From assembly GCA_023418355.1 (NCBI GenBank), contig JAEZZU010000018.1, forward strand, positions 1 to 6,494: a DNA stretch of 6,494 nucleotides, given 5' to 3'. A model generated the notes under the pieces. It made no database searches and had not been told where the DNA came from. It was given only the letters and a program-made list of their open reading frames with translations. Shown here in pieces: positions 1 to 5,803 of the stretch (positions within the stretch are counted from its first letter, which is position 1; each line of letters starts with the position of its first letter). The DNA is from Pseudomonadota bacterium. GTDB lineage: Bacteria > Pseudomonadota > Gammaproteobacteria > Burkholderiales > Burkholderiaceae_C. A program made the translations under genes and the position numbers.

Positions 1-52
1 TGGTCTGCTGGGCAGACATGCCGGTCTTGGCAATCCACAGAGAATTCATCAT
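1..52 (-). CDS. flgG: FlgG, distal rod protein (5' end only, cut by window edge)
   Basis: Only the first 17 codons are inside the window. They read MMNSLWIAKTGMSAQQT, which is the characteristic N-terminus of FlgG, the distal rod protein of the flagellar axle that crosses the outer membrane through the L and P rings. Two adjacent ATG codons (52..50 and 49..47) are both possible starts. The AAGGA upstream sits about 9 bases from the first and 12 from the second, so I take the first. It follows flgF after 36 bases on the same strand, the normal order in the rod/hook operon. The identification rests on a short but distinctive N-terminus plus the context. Confidence 0.88.
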   Translation of the reverse strand, partial: MMNSLWIAKTGMSAQQT

Positions 53-88
53 GGTGAAGTTTCCTTCGCTAATGCGTTACATCACGGC

Positions 89-826
89 TTAGCCGTTGAG
101 GCTCAGCAGCTGGCTGGCCGTCTTGTCGTTGTTTTCAGCGGTGGTCAGCAGCTTCATCTGCTGCTCGAACTGGCGCGAGGCGGCAATCATGCCGACCATG
201 GATTCCACCGCATTGACGTTGGAACCCTCCAGTGCGCCGGCCACCACGGTGGCGTTGGCATCCGCAGGCAGATCGCCCTGCGCGGTGCGGAACAGGCCGT
301 CATCACCGCGCTGCAGAGGCTGCTCGGCATTGGGGGTGACAAGCTTCAGCCGCCCGATGTTGATCGGGTCCTGCCCGTCAAGCGTGGCCACCACGGTGCC
401 GTCGCCACCAAAACTGATGCGGGCGTTCTGCGGCACATCAATGGGGGCACCTGCTTCGCTGAGCACGGGCAGGCCGGTGGCGGTGATCAGCTGGCCTTCG
501 GCCGTTACTTCCAGTGCGCCGTTGCGGGTGTAGGCCTCCAGGCCATCCAGTCCCTGTACGGTGAACCAGGCATTGCCACGTGCCATCAGGTCGGTGTTCT
601 TGCCAGTGGTGATGGCGGGGCCAGCCTGCTCGAGGTGACCAGAGGTGGCATCCAGACCGAACACGCGTGTGGTGGAGCCCTGACCCTGCAGTGGCACCGA
701 GCGGAAGGTGCTCAGCTCGGCACGGAAACCGGTGGTTGAGACATTGGCCAGGTTGTTCGACAGCACCGCCTGCCGCTGAGCAGCGGCGTTGGCGCCGGTC
801 ATGGTGGTGTAGATGATGCGGTCCAT
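89..826 (-). CDS. flgF: FlgF, proximal rod protein
   Basis: FlgF is a structural protein of the proximal rod, the drive shaft linking the basal body to the hook, and is exported by the flagellar type III apparatus. The product has 245 residues, a normal length. The N-terminal flagellar rod signature is at about residues 23-35 (SNNLANVSTTGFR). The middle carries the MARGNAWFTVQG and YTRNGALEV motifs of the FlgE/F/G family at about 81-107. The C-terminal helix region is at 197-221 (GALEGSNVNAVESMVGMI onwards), where rod proteins pack as coiled helices. The start ATG at 826 has an AGGAG six bases upstream. The gene lies 35 bases after flgE and 36 bases before flgG, clearly in one transcript. FlgG shares the fold, but the next gene begins with the FlgG N-terminus, which settles the assignment. 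Confidence 0.95.
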   Translation of the reverse strand: MDRIIYTTMTGANAAAQRQAVLSNNLANVSTTGFRAELSTFRSVPLQGQGSTTRVFGLDATSGHLEQAGPAITTGKNTDLMARGNAWFTVQGLDGLEAYTRNGALEVTAEGQLITATGLPVLSEAGAPIDVPQNARISFGGDGTVVATLDGQDPINIGRLKLVTPNAEQPLQRGDDGLFRTAQGDLPADANATVVAGALEGSNVNAVESMVGMIAASRQFEQQMKLLTTAENNDKTASQLLSLNG

Positions 827-838
827 CGCAAACTCCTA

Positions 839-850
839 AATACGCGTATT
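839..850. repeat. 12-bp perfect palindrome in the flgE-flgF gap
   Basis: AATACGCGTATT is its own reverse complement. It sits in the 35-base gap between the flgE stop and the flgF ribosome binding site, only a few bases upstream of the AGGAG. It has no loop, so it is a weak RNA hairpin. It could be a protein-binding dyad or chance. The dyad is seen directly; no function is claimed. Confidence 0.5.
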
Positions 851-861
851 CAGTGCAGCGC

Positions 862-2430
862 TTAGCGCAGGTTCACCAGGGTCGAGAAGACCTGATCCTG
901 GGTCTTGATAGCTTGGGCGCTGGCCTGGTAGGCACGTTGCGCCGTCATCATGTTGACCAGCTCGGCGGTCAGGTCCACGTTGGACTCTTCCAGGGCACCT
1001 GCAATCAGCGAACCAAAGGTGCCGGACTTGGCGGTGCCCGGGATTTCTTCGCCAGACTCTGGCGTCTTCATCCACTTGTCACCACCGACGGCGGCCAAGC
1101 CCTGGGTGTTGCGGAAATCGGCCAAGGCCAGTTGGCCCTCACTGCGCTTAATACCGTTGGAGTAGTTGGCAATGATGGTGCCGTCATCCGAGATATTGAT
1201 GCTGGTGAGTGAGCCCGAGGCATAGCCGTCCTGGCTCAGGCGGCTGACGGCAAAGCCTGTGCCGAACTGGGTGACACCCCTGAGATCCAGTTCCACTGTG
1301 AAGGGATCCAGCTTGTTGGGATTCACTTTGCTGCTGTCTACTTCGACGGGCAATACGAATGCCATCTGCGCTTCACCCGTGGAGGTGCCACCTACAGGGT
1401 TGGCTGCATCGAAAACGGTAGATGTACCTGGGTAGGTGTCTTGATAAGACGCGGAAACAATATGCCCCACGGCAGGGTCTGGATCGCTGTAGGTGTAACT
1501 CCAGGTGCGCGTGATTTCCAGTGTCTTGTTGCGCAGGTTGGGGTTGGTTTCAGACTGGTCAATATAGTTGTAGGTGACAACTTGTGTGGCAGTCCCTGTC
1601 GCAGGCGTAGGGGGTGTCGCAGAAGCATCGCCTGGCGTTGTCACGATTGCAGAGCGTTCACCCACTGTTCCCATGCCAGTGGGTTGACCCAGTGTGTTCA
1701 TTTGCATGAATCCCATGGGCGCGTTGATCACTGGTGGAACGGCAGCCAGATCATCCAGCTGATTGAACATGGTCCATTGGTTGGGGCCTGACTTTTCAAA
1801 GTACAGGTTGACGGGAACGCTGCTGCCTTGCTGGTCGTACACGGAGAATGATGTGCCATAGGTGGCGCGGGGCGTTGGCGCAATAGGGGGTGTGGCCGTC
1901 GTATCGCCCGCAGCATTTTGTGCGCGTGCATCCAGGTTCAGATCGACGGTGACTTGGCTGGTCTGCTGGGCAGCAATGGGCTTGCCGGTGGGGAAGACCA
2001 TGCTGATGCGCTCGGCACTGGTCAAAATCTTGCCGGTTTCCAGATCTACGGGGTAGCCCAGAACGCTGTCGCCATTGATGGTGCGCAGGTAGCCTTCATC
2101 GTCCACACGGAAATTGCCGGAGCGTGTGTAGGCGTCGGTACCGTCCAGCTGCTTCACGACAAAAAAGCCGTTGCCATTGATGGCTACGTCCAGATTGTTG
2201 CCGGTTGGCGTAATGTTGCCCTGCTTGAAAAGCTGGGTCACAGCGGCTGTGGTGACACCGATGCCGTGCGACTCGCCACTCGCAGATCCCAGTGCACTGG
2301 CCACCGCTTCCGAAAATTCAGCGCGTGAAGACTTGAAACCTGTGGTACCCGAGTTGGCGATGTTGTGGCCAATGATGTCCAGGCTTTTGCTGGCTGCATT
2401 CAGGCCGGAGAGAGCGTGGTGGAAGCCCAT
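862..2430 (-). CDS. flgE: FlgE, flagellar hook protein (enlarged variable domain)
   Basis: FlgE polymerises into the flexible hook joining the rod to the filament. The N-terminus is typical (MGFHHALSGLNAASKSLDII, then GHNIANSGTTGFK at 21-33). NGNGFFVV lies at about 85-92, and the C-terminal signature GALEESNVDLTAELVNMM is at 478-495, followed by a terminal helix ending TLVNLR. The product has 522 residues, against about 400 in enteric bacteria (from memory). The extra length lies in the centre, roughly residues 170-356, which should map to the surface-exposed hook domains. Two similar threonine/proline-rich stretches sit there, GDTTATPPIAPTP at about 175-187 and GDASATPPTPATG at about 267-279. 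The start ATG at 2430 has AAGGA nine bases upstream. The gene is 41 bases after flgD and 35 before flgF. Identity is certain; only the boundaries of the insert are inferred. Confidence 0.96.
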   Translation of the reverse strand: MGFHHALSGLNAASKSLDIIGHNIANSGTTGFKSSRAEFSEAVASALGSASGESHGIGVTTAAVTQLFKQGNITPTGNNLDVAINGNGFFVVKQLDGTDAYTRSGNFRVDDEGYLRTINGDSVLGYPVDLETGKILTSAERISMVFPTGKPIAAQQTSQVTVDLNLDARAQNAAGDTTATPPIAPTPRATYGTSFSVYDQQGSSVPVNLYFEKSGPNQWTMFNQLDDLAAVPPVINAPMGFMQMNTLGQPTGMGTVGERSAIVTTPGDASATPPTPATGTATQVVTYNYIDQSETNPNLRNKTLEITRTWSYTYSDPDPAVGHIVSASYQDTYPGTSTVFDAANPVGGTSTGEAQMAFVLPVEVDSSKVNPNKLDPFTVELDLRGVTQFGTGFAVSRLSQDGYASGSLTSINISDDGTIIANYSNGIKRSEGQLALADFRNTQGLAAVGGDKWMKTPESGEEIPGTAKSGTFGSLIAGALEESNVDLTAELVNMMTAQRAYQASAQAIKTQDQVFSTLVNLR

Positions 2431-2471
2431 GATGTGTGTTCCTTTTATTGCTACTAAGCTGCGGCGGGTGT

Positions 2472-3116
2472 TTAGTACACGGCCTTGACGTCGGAGTAGG
2501 CGATGCTGCGGCCGTTGTTGAGCTCAAGCATCAGGTTTCCGTTGCTGGTGGAGGCAGCAATCACTGAGTAAGGGGTCAATGTGTTGGCGTTGACAGCGCT
2601 GTCACCATTGGCGGCCTGCACGCTGTAACGCAACTCCGACGCATCGCCGCTGTAGTTGCTTGCATTCCAGGTGAAGTAATTGCGGCCAGGCTCACCGCTG
2701 CCCAAATCAATCGTGTCTACGACCAGGCCAGATGGCGTCGTGATCTGTACTTTGACGTTGGCGGCAGAGCCACTCAGATCAAACGCAGCGGTATAAATGC
2801 CTTCGCCAACAGCGCCCAGGGTGTTGCCTTCGGCCAGAACGGTATGGCCGATCATGTTGGTGCCCTGCATCATCTGAAGCATTGCGAACTGCCCCGTGAC
2901 GTTGTTCACGGTGTCGTTCAGTTTCTCGATCCCGGTGACAGTGCTGATCTGCGCCATCTGCGAGGTCATCTGTGCGTTGTCCATGGGGCTCATGGGATCT
3001 TGATTCTGCAGTTGCGCTACCAGCAGCGTCAGAAACTGGTTTTGCATGTCGGCCGCAGTCGTCCCCTTGCTGGCGGCCGCTGTGGCAGAGCTGGTCGAAG
3101 AAACGCCGGAAATCAT
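2472..3116 (-). CDS. flgD: FlgD, hook capping (scaffold) protein
   Basis: FlgD sits at the tip of the growing hook, directs FlgE polymerisation, and is later replaced by FlgK. The 214-residue product has a Ser/Thr/Ala-rich disordered N-terminus (1-22). The diagnostic FlgD block follows at about 27-66, with FLTLLVAQLQNQDPMSPMDN continuing into a QMAQISTVTGIEKLN segment. The beta-rich region after about residue 90 fits the FlgD Ig-like and Tudor-like domains, including the PSGLVVDTIDLG and PGRNYFTW segments that resemble the usual FlgD repeat area. The length is near the family norm of about 220-230. The start ATG at 3116 has only a modest AGTAGG upstream. It begins 19 bases after flgC, the shortest gap in the operon, so translation may be coupled to flgC. 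Confidence 0.95.
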   Translation of the reverse strand: MISGVSSTSSATAAASKGTTAADMQNQFLTLLVAQLQNQDPMSPMDNAQMTSQMAQISTVTGIEKLNDTVNNVTGQFAMLQMMQGTNMIGHTVLAEGNTLGAVGEGIYTAAFDLSGSAANVKVQITTPSGLVVDTIDLGSGEPGRNYFTWNASNYSGDASELRYSVQAANGDSAVNANTLTPYSVIAASTSNGNLMLELNNGRSIAYSDVKAVY

Positions 3117-3135
3117 GCGTACCTACTTTCTGTGC

Positions 3136-3540
3136 TTACTGGCCCAGCTGCAGCGTCTTGAGCAGCAGCGATTTGGCCGTGTTCATGACTTCCACGTTGT
3201 TCTGATAGGAACGGGAAGCCGAAATCATGTTGACCATCTCCTCCACGGCATTGACGTTGGAGTGGGTCACATAGCCTTGTTCGTCGGCCAGCGGGTGCTC
3301 GGGGTTGTGCACGCGGCGGCCGGGGGTGTTGTCTTCGGTGATGTCCTTGACCTTCACGCCGGCCGAGCCTTCGGGGCCCATGGGCGCAGTCTGGAACACC
3401 ACCTGGCGTGCCTTGTAGGCTTCGCCGTCAGGACCTGCAACAGCGTCGACGTTGGCCAAGTTGGAGGCCACCACGTTCAGGCGCTGCGATTGCGCGCTGA
3501 TGGCACTGCCAGAGACGCTGAAAATGGAAAACATGGACAT
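3136..3540 (-). CDS. flgC: FlgC, proximal rod protein
   Basis: FlgC is a proximal rod subunit assembled next to FlgB and FlgF on the MS ring/FliE base. The 134-residue product matches the usual length. It shows the rod signature at about 21-31 (LNVVASNLANVDA), the FlgC motif GVKVKDITEDNTPGRRVHNP at about 61-80, and a C-terminal region SNVNAVEEMVNMISASRSYQ at 94-113 that forms the packing helix. Two in-frame ATGs lie close together (MSMF). I take the first, at 3540, because AAGGAGTT ends seven bases upstream. It is 28 bases after flgB and 19 before flgD on the same strand. Confidence 0.96.
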   Translation of the reverse strand: MSMFSIFSVSGSAISAQSQRLNVVASNLANVDAVAGPDGEAYKARQVVFQTAPMGPEGSAGVKVKDITEDNTPGRRVHNPEHPLADEQGYVTHSNVNAVEEMVNMISASRSYQNNVEVMNTAKSLLLKTLQLGQ

Positions 3541-3568
3541 GGTGGAACTCCTTGTTCGTCAGTGCGGC

Positions 3569-3994
3569 TTATTGGCCAGTGATGGCGCTGAGCATGGTCT
3601 TGGAATGCCCGTTGAGAAAACGCAGCGTGGCTTCGTAACGCACGGCGTTGTCCACAAAGTTGGCGCGTTCACGGTCCAGATCCACGGTGTTGTTGTCCAG
3701 GCTGGGCTGTGCGGACAGGGAATAGGCCAGTCGCCCCTTACCGTCCTTGCCAAAGCTTTCGGTCGGCAGAGGCATGTGTTCGGGGTGGGTGGTGCTGGCA
3801 GCCTGCAGCGCCTGGCGCACCGAGCCGTTTTCGCCCTGCGCTGCCTTGAGCGTCTTGGCGAAGTTGAAGTCACGGGCCACATAGCCTGGGGTGTCTGCGT
3901 TGGCGATGTTGCTGGAAATCACACGTTGGCGTTCTGCGCGCAACAGCAGAGCGTCGCTGTGGAAATCCAAACCGCCTGTCATTTTGTTGAGCAT
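3569..3994 (-). CDS. flgB: FlgB, proximal rod protein
   Basis: FlgB is a proximal rod subunit and the first gene of the operon. The product is 141 residues from the start chosen here. The N-terminus MLNKMTGGLDFHSDALLLRA aligns by eye with the usual FlgB opening. The family hallmark SSNIANADTPGY is at 27-38 and is followed by ARDF. The C-terminus (DLDRERANFVDNAVRYEATL, then the LNGHSKTMLSAI helix) is also typical. An upstream in-frame ATG at 4027 would add 11 residues. I prefer 3994 because AAGGA lies five bases upstream of it, the extra residues match nothing in the family, and 4027 has no ribosome binding site. The gene is divergent from flgA, with about 170 bases between the start codons. 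Confidence 0.93.
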   Translation of the reverse strand: MLNKMTGGLDFHSDALLLRAERQRVISSNIANADTPGYVARDFNFAKTLKAAQGENGSVRQALQAASTTHPEHMPLPTESFGKDGKGRLAYSLSAQPSLDNNTVDLDRERANFVDNAVRYEATLRFLNGHSKTMLSAITGQ

Positions 3995-4067
3995 GTGATT
4001 CCTTGCAGTCGATAAAGCAGCGTCCATGCACCGCCGTGCCGCGGACGGGACTTTGGTGCGTGCAGCG

Positions 4068-4095
4068 ATTATGAAAAGCGCCCGTTTTTTCTAAA
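4068..4095 (-). promoter_or_regulatory. Candidate sigma-70-like promoter for the flgBCDEFG operon
   Basis: Read on the minus strand, TTTAGA (4095..4090) and CATAAT (4073..4068) are separated by 16 bases and lie about 75 bases upstream of the flgB start. The -10 matches TATAAT at 5 of 6 positions and the -35 matches TTGACA at 4 of 6. Middle flagellar operons are typically read by sigma-70 with an activator such as FlhDC, or by sigma-54 in other lineages. I see no sigma-54 element here and cannot identify an FlhDC box by eye. This is a prediction from motif match and position only. Confidence 0.35.
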
Positions 4096-4166
4096 GTGGA
4101 AAGAAAGCGTGGATGCCTGTGCATTTCGGCGGTTCAAAAAAACCGGCTGCCTCTACAGTGCCTGCT

Positions 4167-4265
4167 ATGCGAAAAAATGCCTTCTCACTGTCTGCATCAA
4201 CGGCACGCGCTGCGCTGCGCTGTTCTGTGGCTGCATTGCTGGCGGCCAGTGGCATGGCTGCCGCG
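4167..4265 (+). other. Sec signal peptide coding region of FlgA
   Basis: The first 33 residues from the 4167 start have a basic N-region (MRKN), a Ser/Thr/Ala-rich middle, a hydrophobic core (SVAALLAAS) and a small-residue end MAAA before QESLTD. This fits a type I signal peptide cleaved after residue 33. It agrees with the known periplasmic location of FlgA and supports the later start. The exact cleavage position is inferred by eye. Confidence 0.7.
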
Positions 4266-4901
4266 CAGGAAAGCCTGACGGACCTCAGCGACCAGTGGAT
4301 ACACAACGCACTGGCGCAGGCCGAGCAGCAGCAGACCATGCCTTTGCGCATGGAGGTGCAGGTGGGTAAGCTGGACCCGCGCCTGAATCTGGCACCCTGC
4401 CTGCGCATGGAGCCCTATCTGCCCAGCGGCAGCAAGCTGTGGGGTCGCACCCGCATTGGCGTGCGCTGTGTGGAAGGTGAAAAGCCCTGGAACGTGTTTG
4501 TGCCCGTCACCGTGAAGGCCTTTGGCCCCGCCTGGGTGCTGACGCAAAACGTCAACATGGGCGAGCCGCTCACCATGGACCACGCCATGCAAAGCGAGGT
4601 GGACTGGGCCGAGTCACCCCACGCCATCATTGCCCTGCCCGATGACTGGGTGGGCAAGACGGCGGTGCGCAATCTCACGGCGGGCATGGCGCTGCGCCAG
4701 ACCATGGTCAAGGCGCCTGAGATCTTCAAGGCTGGCGCTGGCGTCAAAGTGCTGGTACAAGGCTCAGGTTTTCAGGTGACTTCCTCGGGCAAGGCCTTGC
4801 AGGGCGGCTCTGTCGGTGAGAGTGTGCGCGTACGCATGGACAACGGCCGCACGGTGATTGGCACCGTCAATGCGCAGGGGGAAGTGCTTGTTGCACAGTG
4901 A
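4167..4901 (+). CDS. flgA: FlgA, periplasmic P-ring assembly chaperone
   Basis: FlgA is exported by Sec to the periplasm and helps FlgI assemble the P ring around the rod. From the start chosen here the product has 244 residues. A signal peptide is visible: basic MRKN start, hydrophobic stretch at about 20-29, and a probable cleavage after AAA at 31-33. Two cysteines at 78 and 101, in APCL and GVRC contexts, probably form the disulfide common in FlgA. The SAF-type domain begins near 121 (WVLTQNVNMGEPL), and the C-terminus GESVRVRMDNGRTVIGTVNA is classic FlgA. An in-frame ATG at 4113 adds 18 residues. It has a weak GGAAAG nine bases upstream, but the added codons have low third-position GC and would give an awkwardly long signal peptide. 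No Shine-Dalgarno is visible for 4167, so the start remains open. It is divergent from flgB and followed by flgM after 93 bases. Confidence 0.9.
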   Translation: MRKNAFSLSASTARAALRCSVAALLAASGMAAAQESLTDLSDQWIHNALAQAEQQQTMPLRMEVQVGKLDPRLNLAPCLRMEPYLPSGSKLWGRTRIGVRCVEGEKPWNVFVPVTVKAFGPAWVLTQNVNMGEPLTMDHAMQSEVDWAESPHAIIALPDDWVGKTAVRNLTAGMALRQTMVKAPEIFKAGAGVKVLVQGSGFQVTSSGKALQGGSVGESVRVRMDNGRTVIGTVNAQGEVLVAQ

Positions 4902-4926
4902 AACAAGTGCTTTTGAAAGAAAATCC

Positions 4927-4953
4927 TAAAGTTCTCGTTACAAAGGCCGATAG
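4927..4953 (+). promoter_or_regulatory. Sigma-28 (FliA) class 3 promoter of flgM
   Basis: TAAAGTTC (4927-4934) and GCCGATAG (4946-4953) are separated by exactly 11 bases. The known sigma-28 consensus is TAAAGTTT-N11-GCCGATAA, so each box differs only in its last base. The promoter sits 41 bases upstream of the flgM start, giving a leader of roughly 30-35 bases. It implies that flgM is transcribed by FliA, the factor FlgM inhibits. flgN may follow on the same transcript. The motif, the spacing and the neighbouring gene all agree. Confidence 0.92.
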
Positions 4954-4982
4954 CTAGGCTACAGAGCCCGAGAGCGGGAAAT

Positions 4983-4987
4983 TGGAG
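4983..4987 (+). promoter_or_regulatory. Ribosome binding site of flgM
   Basis: TGGAG lies seven bases before the flgM ATG at 4995. It is a good purine-rich match at standard spacing and fixes the start codon. It falls in the short leader downstream of the sigma-28 promoter. Confidence 0.7.
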
Positions 4988-4994
4988 TAAACAC

Positions 4995-5321
4995 ATGAAG
5001 GTCGGACAAAACACCAACGTAGAAATGCTGGCAGCCAAGCTGCAACAGCAAGCTACTCAGCAAACCCAGCAAAGCAAGAGTGGCACTGCCAGCGAGGTGG
5101 TGCACCAGGCACGCAGCAATGCGGCTGGCGTGCCTGTCACGGTCTCCAGTTCCGTGCGCACGCTGGATCAGAACGCCAAGTCTTCTTCGGACATCGACAT
5201 GGCCAAGGTCAACGCCATTCGCGAAGCCATTGCCAATGGCACCTTCAAAGTCAACGCAGGCGTGATCGCCGACAAGCTGCTGATTGATGCCTCTGCCCTG
5301 CTGGGCGGCGCACGCATCTGA
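4995..5321 (+). CDS. flgM: FlgM, anti-sigma-28 factor
   Basis: FlgM binds FliA and holds late flagellar transcription off until the hook is complete, then is exported through the hook-basal body. The 108-residue product begins MKVGQNTN, a typical FlgM opening. It has a low-complexity, Gln-rich, probably disordered N-terminal half (QQQATQQTQQ at about 17-26), as expected for an export-competent protein. The conserved sigma-binding region is at about 66-104: DIDMAKVNAIREAIANGTFK, then a VIADKLLIDASALL helix. The length is close to the roughly 97 residues of the enteric protein. The start has TGGAG seven bases upstream. It lies 93 bases after flgA behind its own sigma-28 promoter, so it may be read both from the flgA side and from that promoter. 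The target gene fliA is in this window. Confidence 0.95.
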   Translation: MKVGQNTNVEMLAAKLQQQATQQTQQSKSGTASEVVHQARSNAAGVPVTVSSSVRTLDQNAKSSSDIDMAKVNAIREAIANGTFKVNAGVIADKLLIDASALLGGARI

Positions 5322-5332
5322 TGCTCTTGTGA

Positions 5333-5405
5333 CTGGGCGCTGTGCGCCGGTACTGGCCTTCCGACCTTCGGCCATACTGGTGATCAGCGCCCAGATTCCG
5401 TTTTT
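5333..5405 (+). terminator. Possible terminator or attenuator hairpin between flgM and flgN
   Basis: CTGGGCGCTG (5333-5342) and CAGCGCCCAG (5385-5394) are perfect 10-bp inverted copies, followed by ATTCCG and five T residues (5401-5405). The 42-base interior can itself fold, through TGGCC/GGCCA (5354-5358, 5370-5374) or the alternative CCGA/TCGG (5361-5364, 5368-5371). Such a large apical part and the six bases before the T run are not ideal for an intrinsic terminator, so partial termination, transcript-end stabilisation or control of flgN are alternatives. The inverted repeat is seen directly; its role is inferred. Confidence 0.5.
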
Positions 5406-5428
5406 ACCGCTCCAACGCACCACCAGCC

Positions 5429-5794
5429 ATGCAACTTAGCGAAGCTCTGGACCAAATCGAAGGCATGATCGACCTGGTCAATGCCTGCATTCAGAAAAAC
5501 CAGCCCGAACTGACGGAACAGGCCGTCACGCAGCTGCGCCAGGGCATGGAAGCCTTTGCAGGCCTGGCCCCACGCTTTGGCCAGGAGCAGTTCACCGAAC
5601 AGAACGTGGCGCGCATGCAGGCCCTGTCACAGCGCATGACACAAATGCGTGGCCATATGGCGAAGATGACGGCCATGACGTCCCAGCAGCTGGCCACGCT
5701 GCTGCCCGAGCAGTCCATGAACTTCACCTACGGCGGCAGCAGCAAGCCCGGCGCTGCAGCCTCTGTGGCGCGCATGTATCACATTAGTGGTTAA
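5429..5794 (+). CDS. flgN: FlgN-like export chaperone for hook-filament junction proteins
   Basis: The 121-residue product is small and almost wholly helical in appearance, rich in Gln, Met and Leu, with no signal peptide or membrane segment. That fits FlgN, the cytoplasmic chaperone that delivers FlgK and FlgL to the export gate. Position supports this, since flgN usually follows flgM. The C-terminus contains FTYGGSSKPGAAAS, loosely like the LYG...G segment of enteric FlgN. It is shorter than the usual 140 or so residues. A helix at 63-83 has Met at heptad positions 63, 70, 73, 77 and 80 with Leu at 66, suggesting a coiled-coil face. No Shine-Dalgarno precedes the ATG at 5429. The later Met at residue 13 has AAGG too close and would cut a conserved-looking helix. 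The ORF is convincing; the FlgN name rests mainly on context. Confidence 0.72.
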   Translation: MQLSEALDQIEGMIDLVNACIQKNQPELTEQAVTQLRQGMEAFAGLAPRFGQEQFTEQNVARMQALSQRMTQMRGHMAKMTAMTSQQLATLLPEQSMNFTYGGSSKPGAAASVARMYHISG

Positions 5795-5803
5795 CTGGTT
5801 TCT

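Noticed and set aside
1441..2328. Plus-strand open frames antisense to flgE
   Set aside because: No ribosome sites or family motifs; the Cys/Arg/His-rich composition is typical of shadow translation.
3046..4015. Long plus-strand open frames (3046-3582 and 3452-4015) opposite flgD, flgC and flgB
   Set aside because: They lie antisense to clearly identified rod and capping genes, overlap one another, show no recognisable domains, and are explained by GC-rich codon bias leaving the opposite strand open.
4074..4090. AAAAGCGCCCGT followed by six T as a terminator, and its 12-base match to the flgN-fliA terminator (5894-5905)
   Set aside because: No pairing arm is present here, so it cannot form the GC stem; the shared 12 bases look like chance between AT/GC-simple sequences.
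4092..4118. TAAAGTGG upstream of flgA as a sigma-28 -35 box
   Set aside because: Eleven bases downstream there is GGATGCCT, which does not resemble GCCGATAA, and the box overlaps the candidate flgB promoter.
4197..4747. Minus-strand open frames (4197-4592, 4415-4747) opposite flgA
   Set aside because: FlgA is unambiguous on the plus strand; the antisense translations are low-complexity shadows.
4882..4920. CTTGTT/AACAAG hairpin and AAGTGCTT direct repeat across the flgA stop as a terminator
   Set aside because: The stem is six mostly A-T pairs with a nine-base loop and is followed only by a short interrupted T run.
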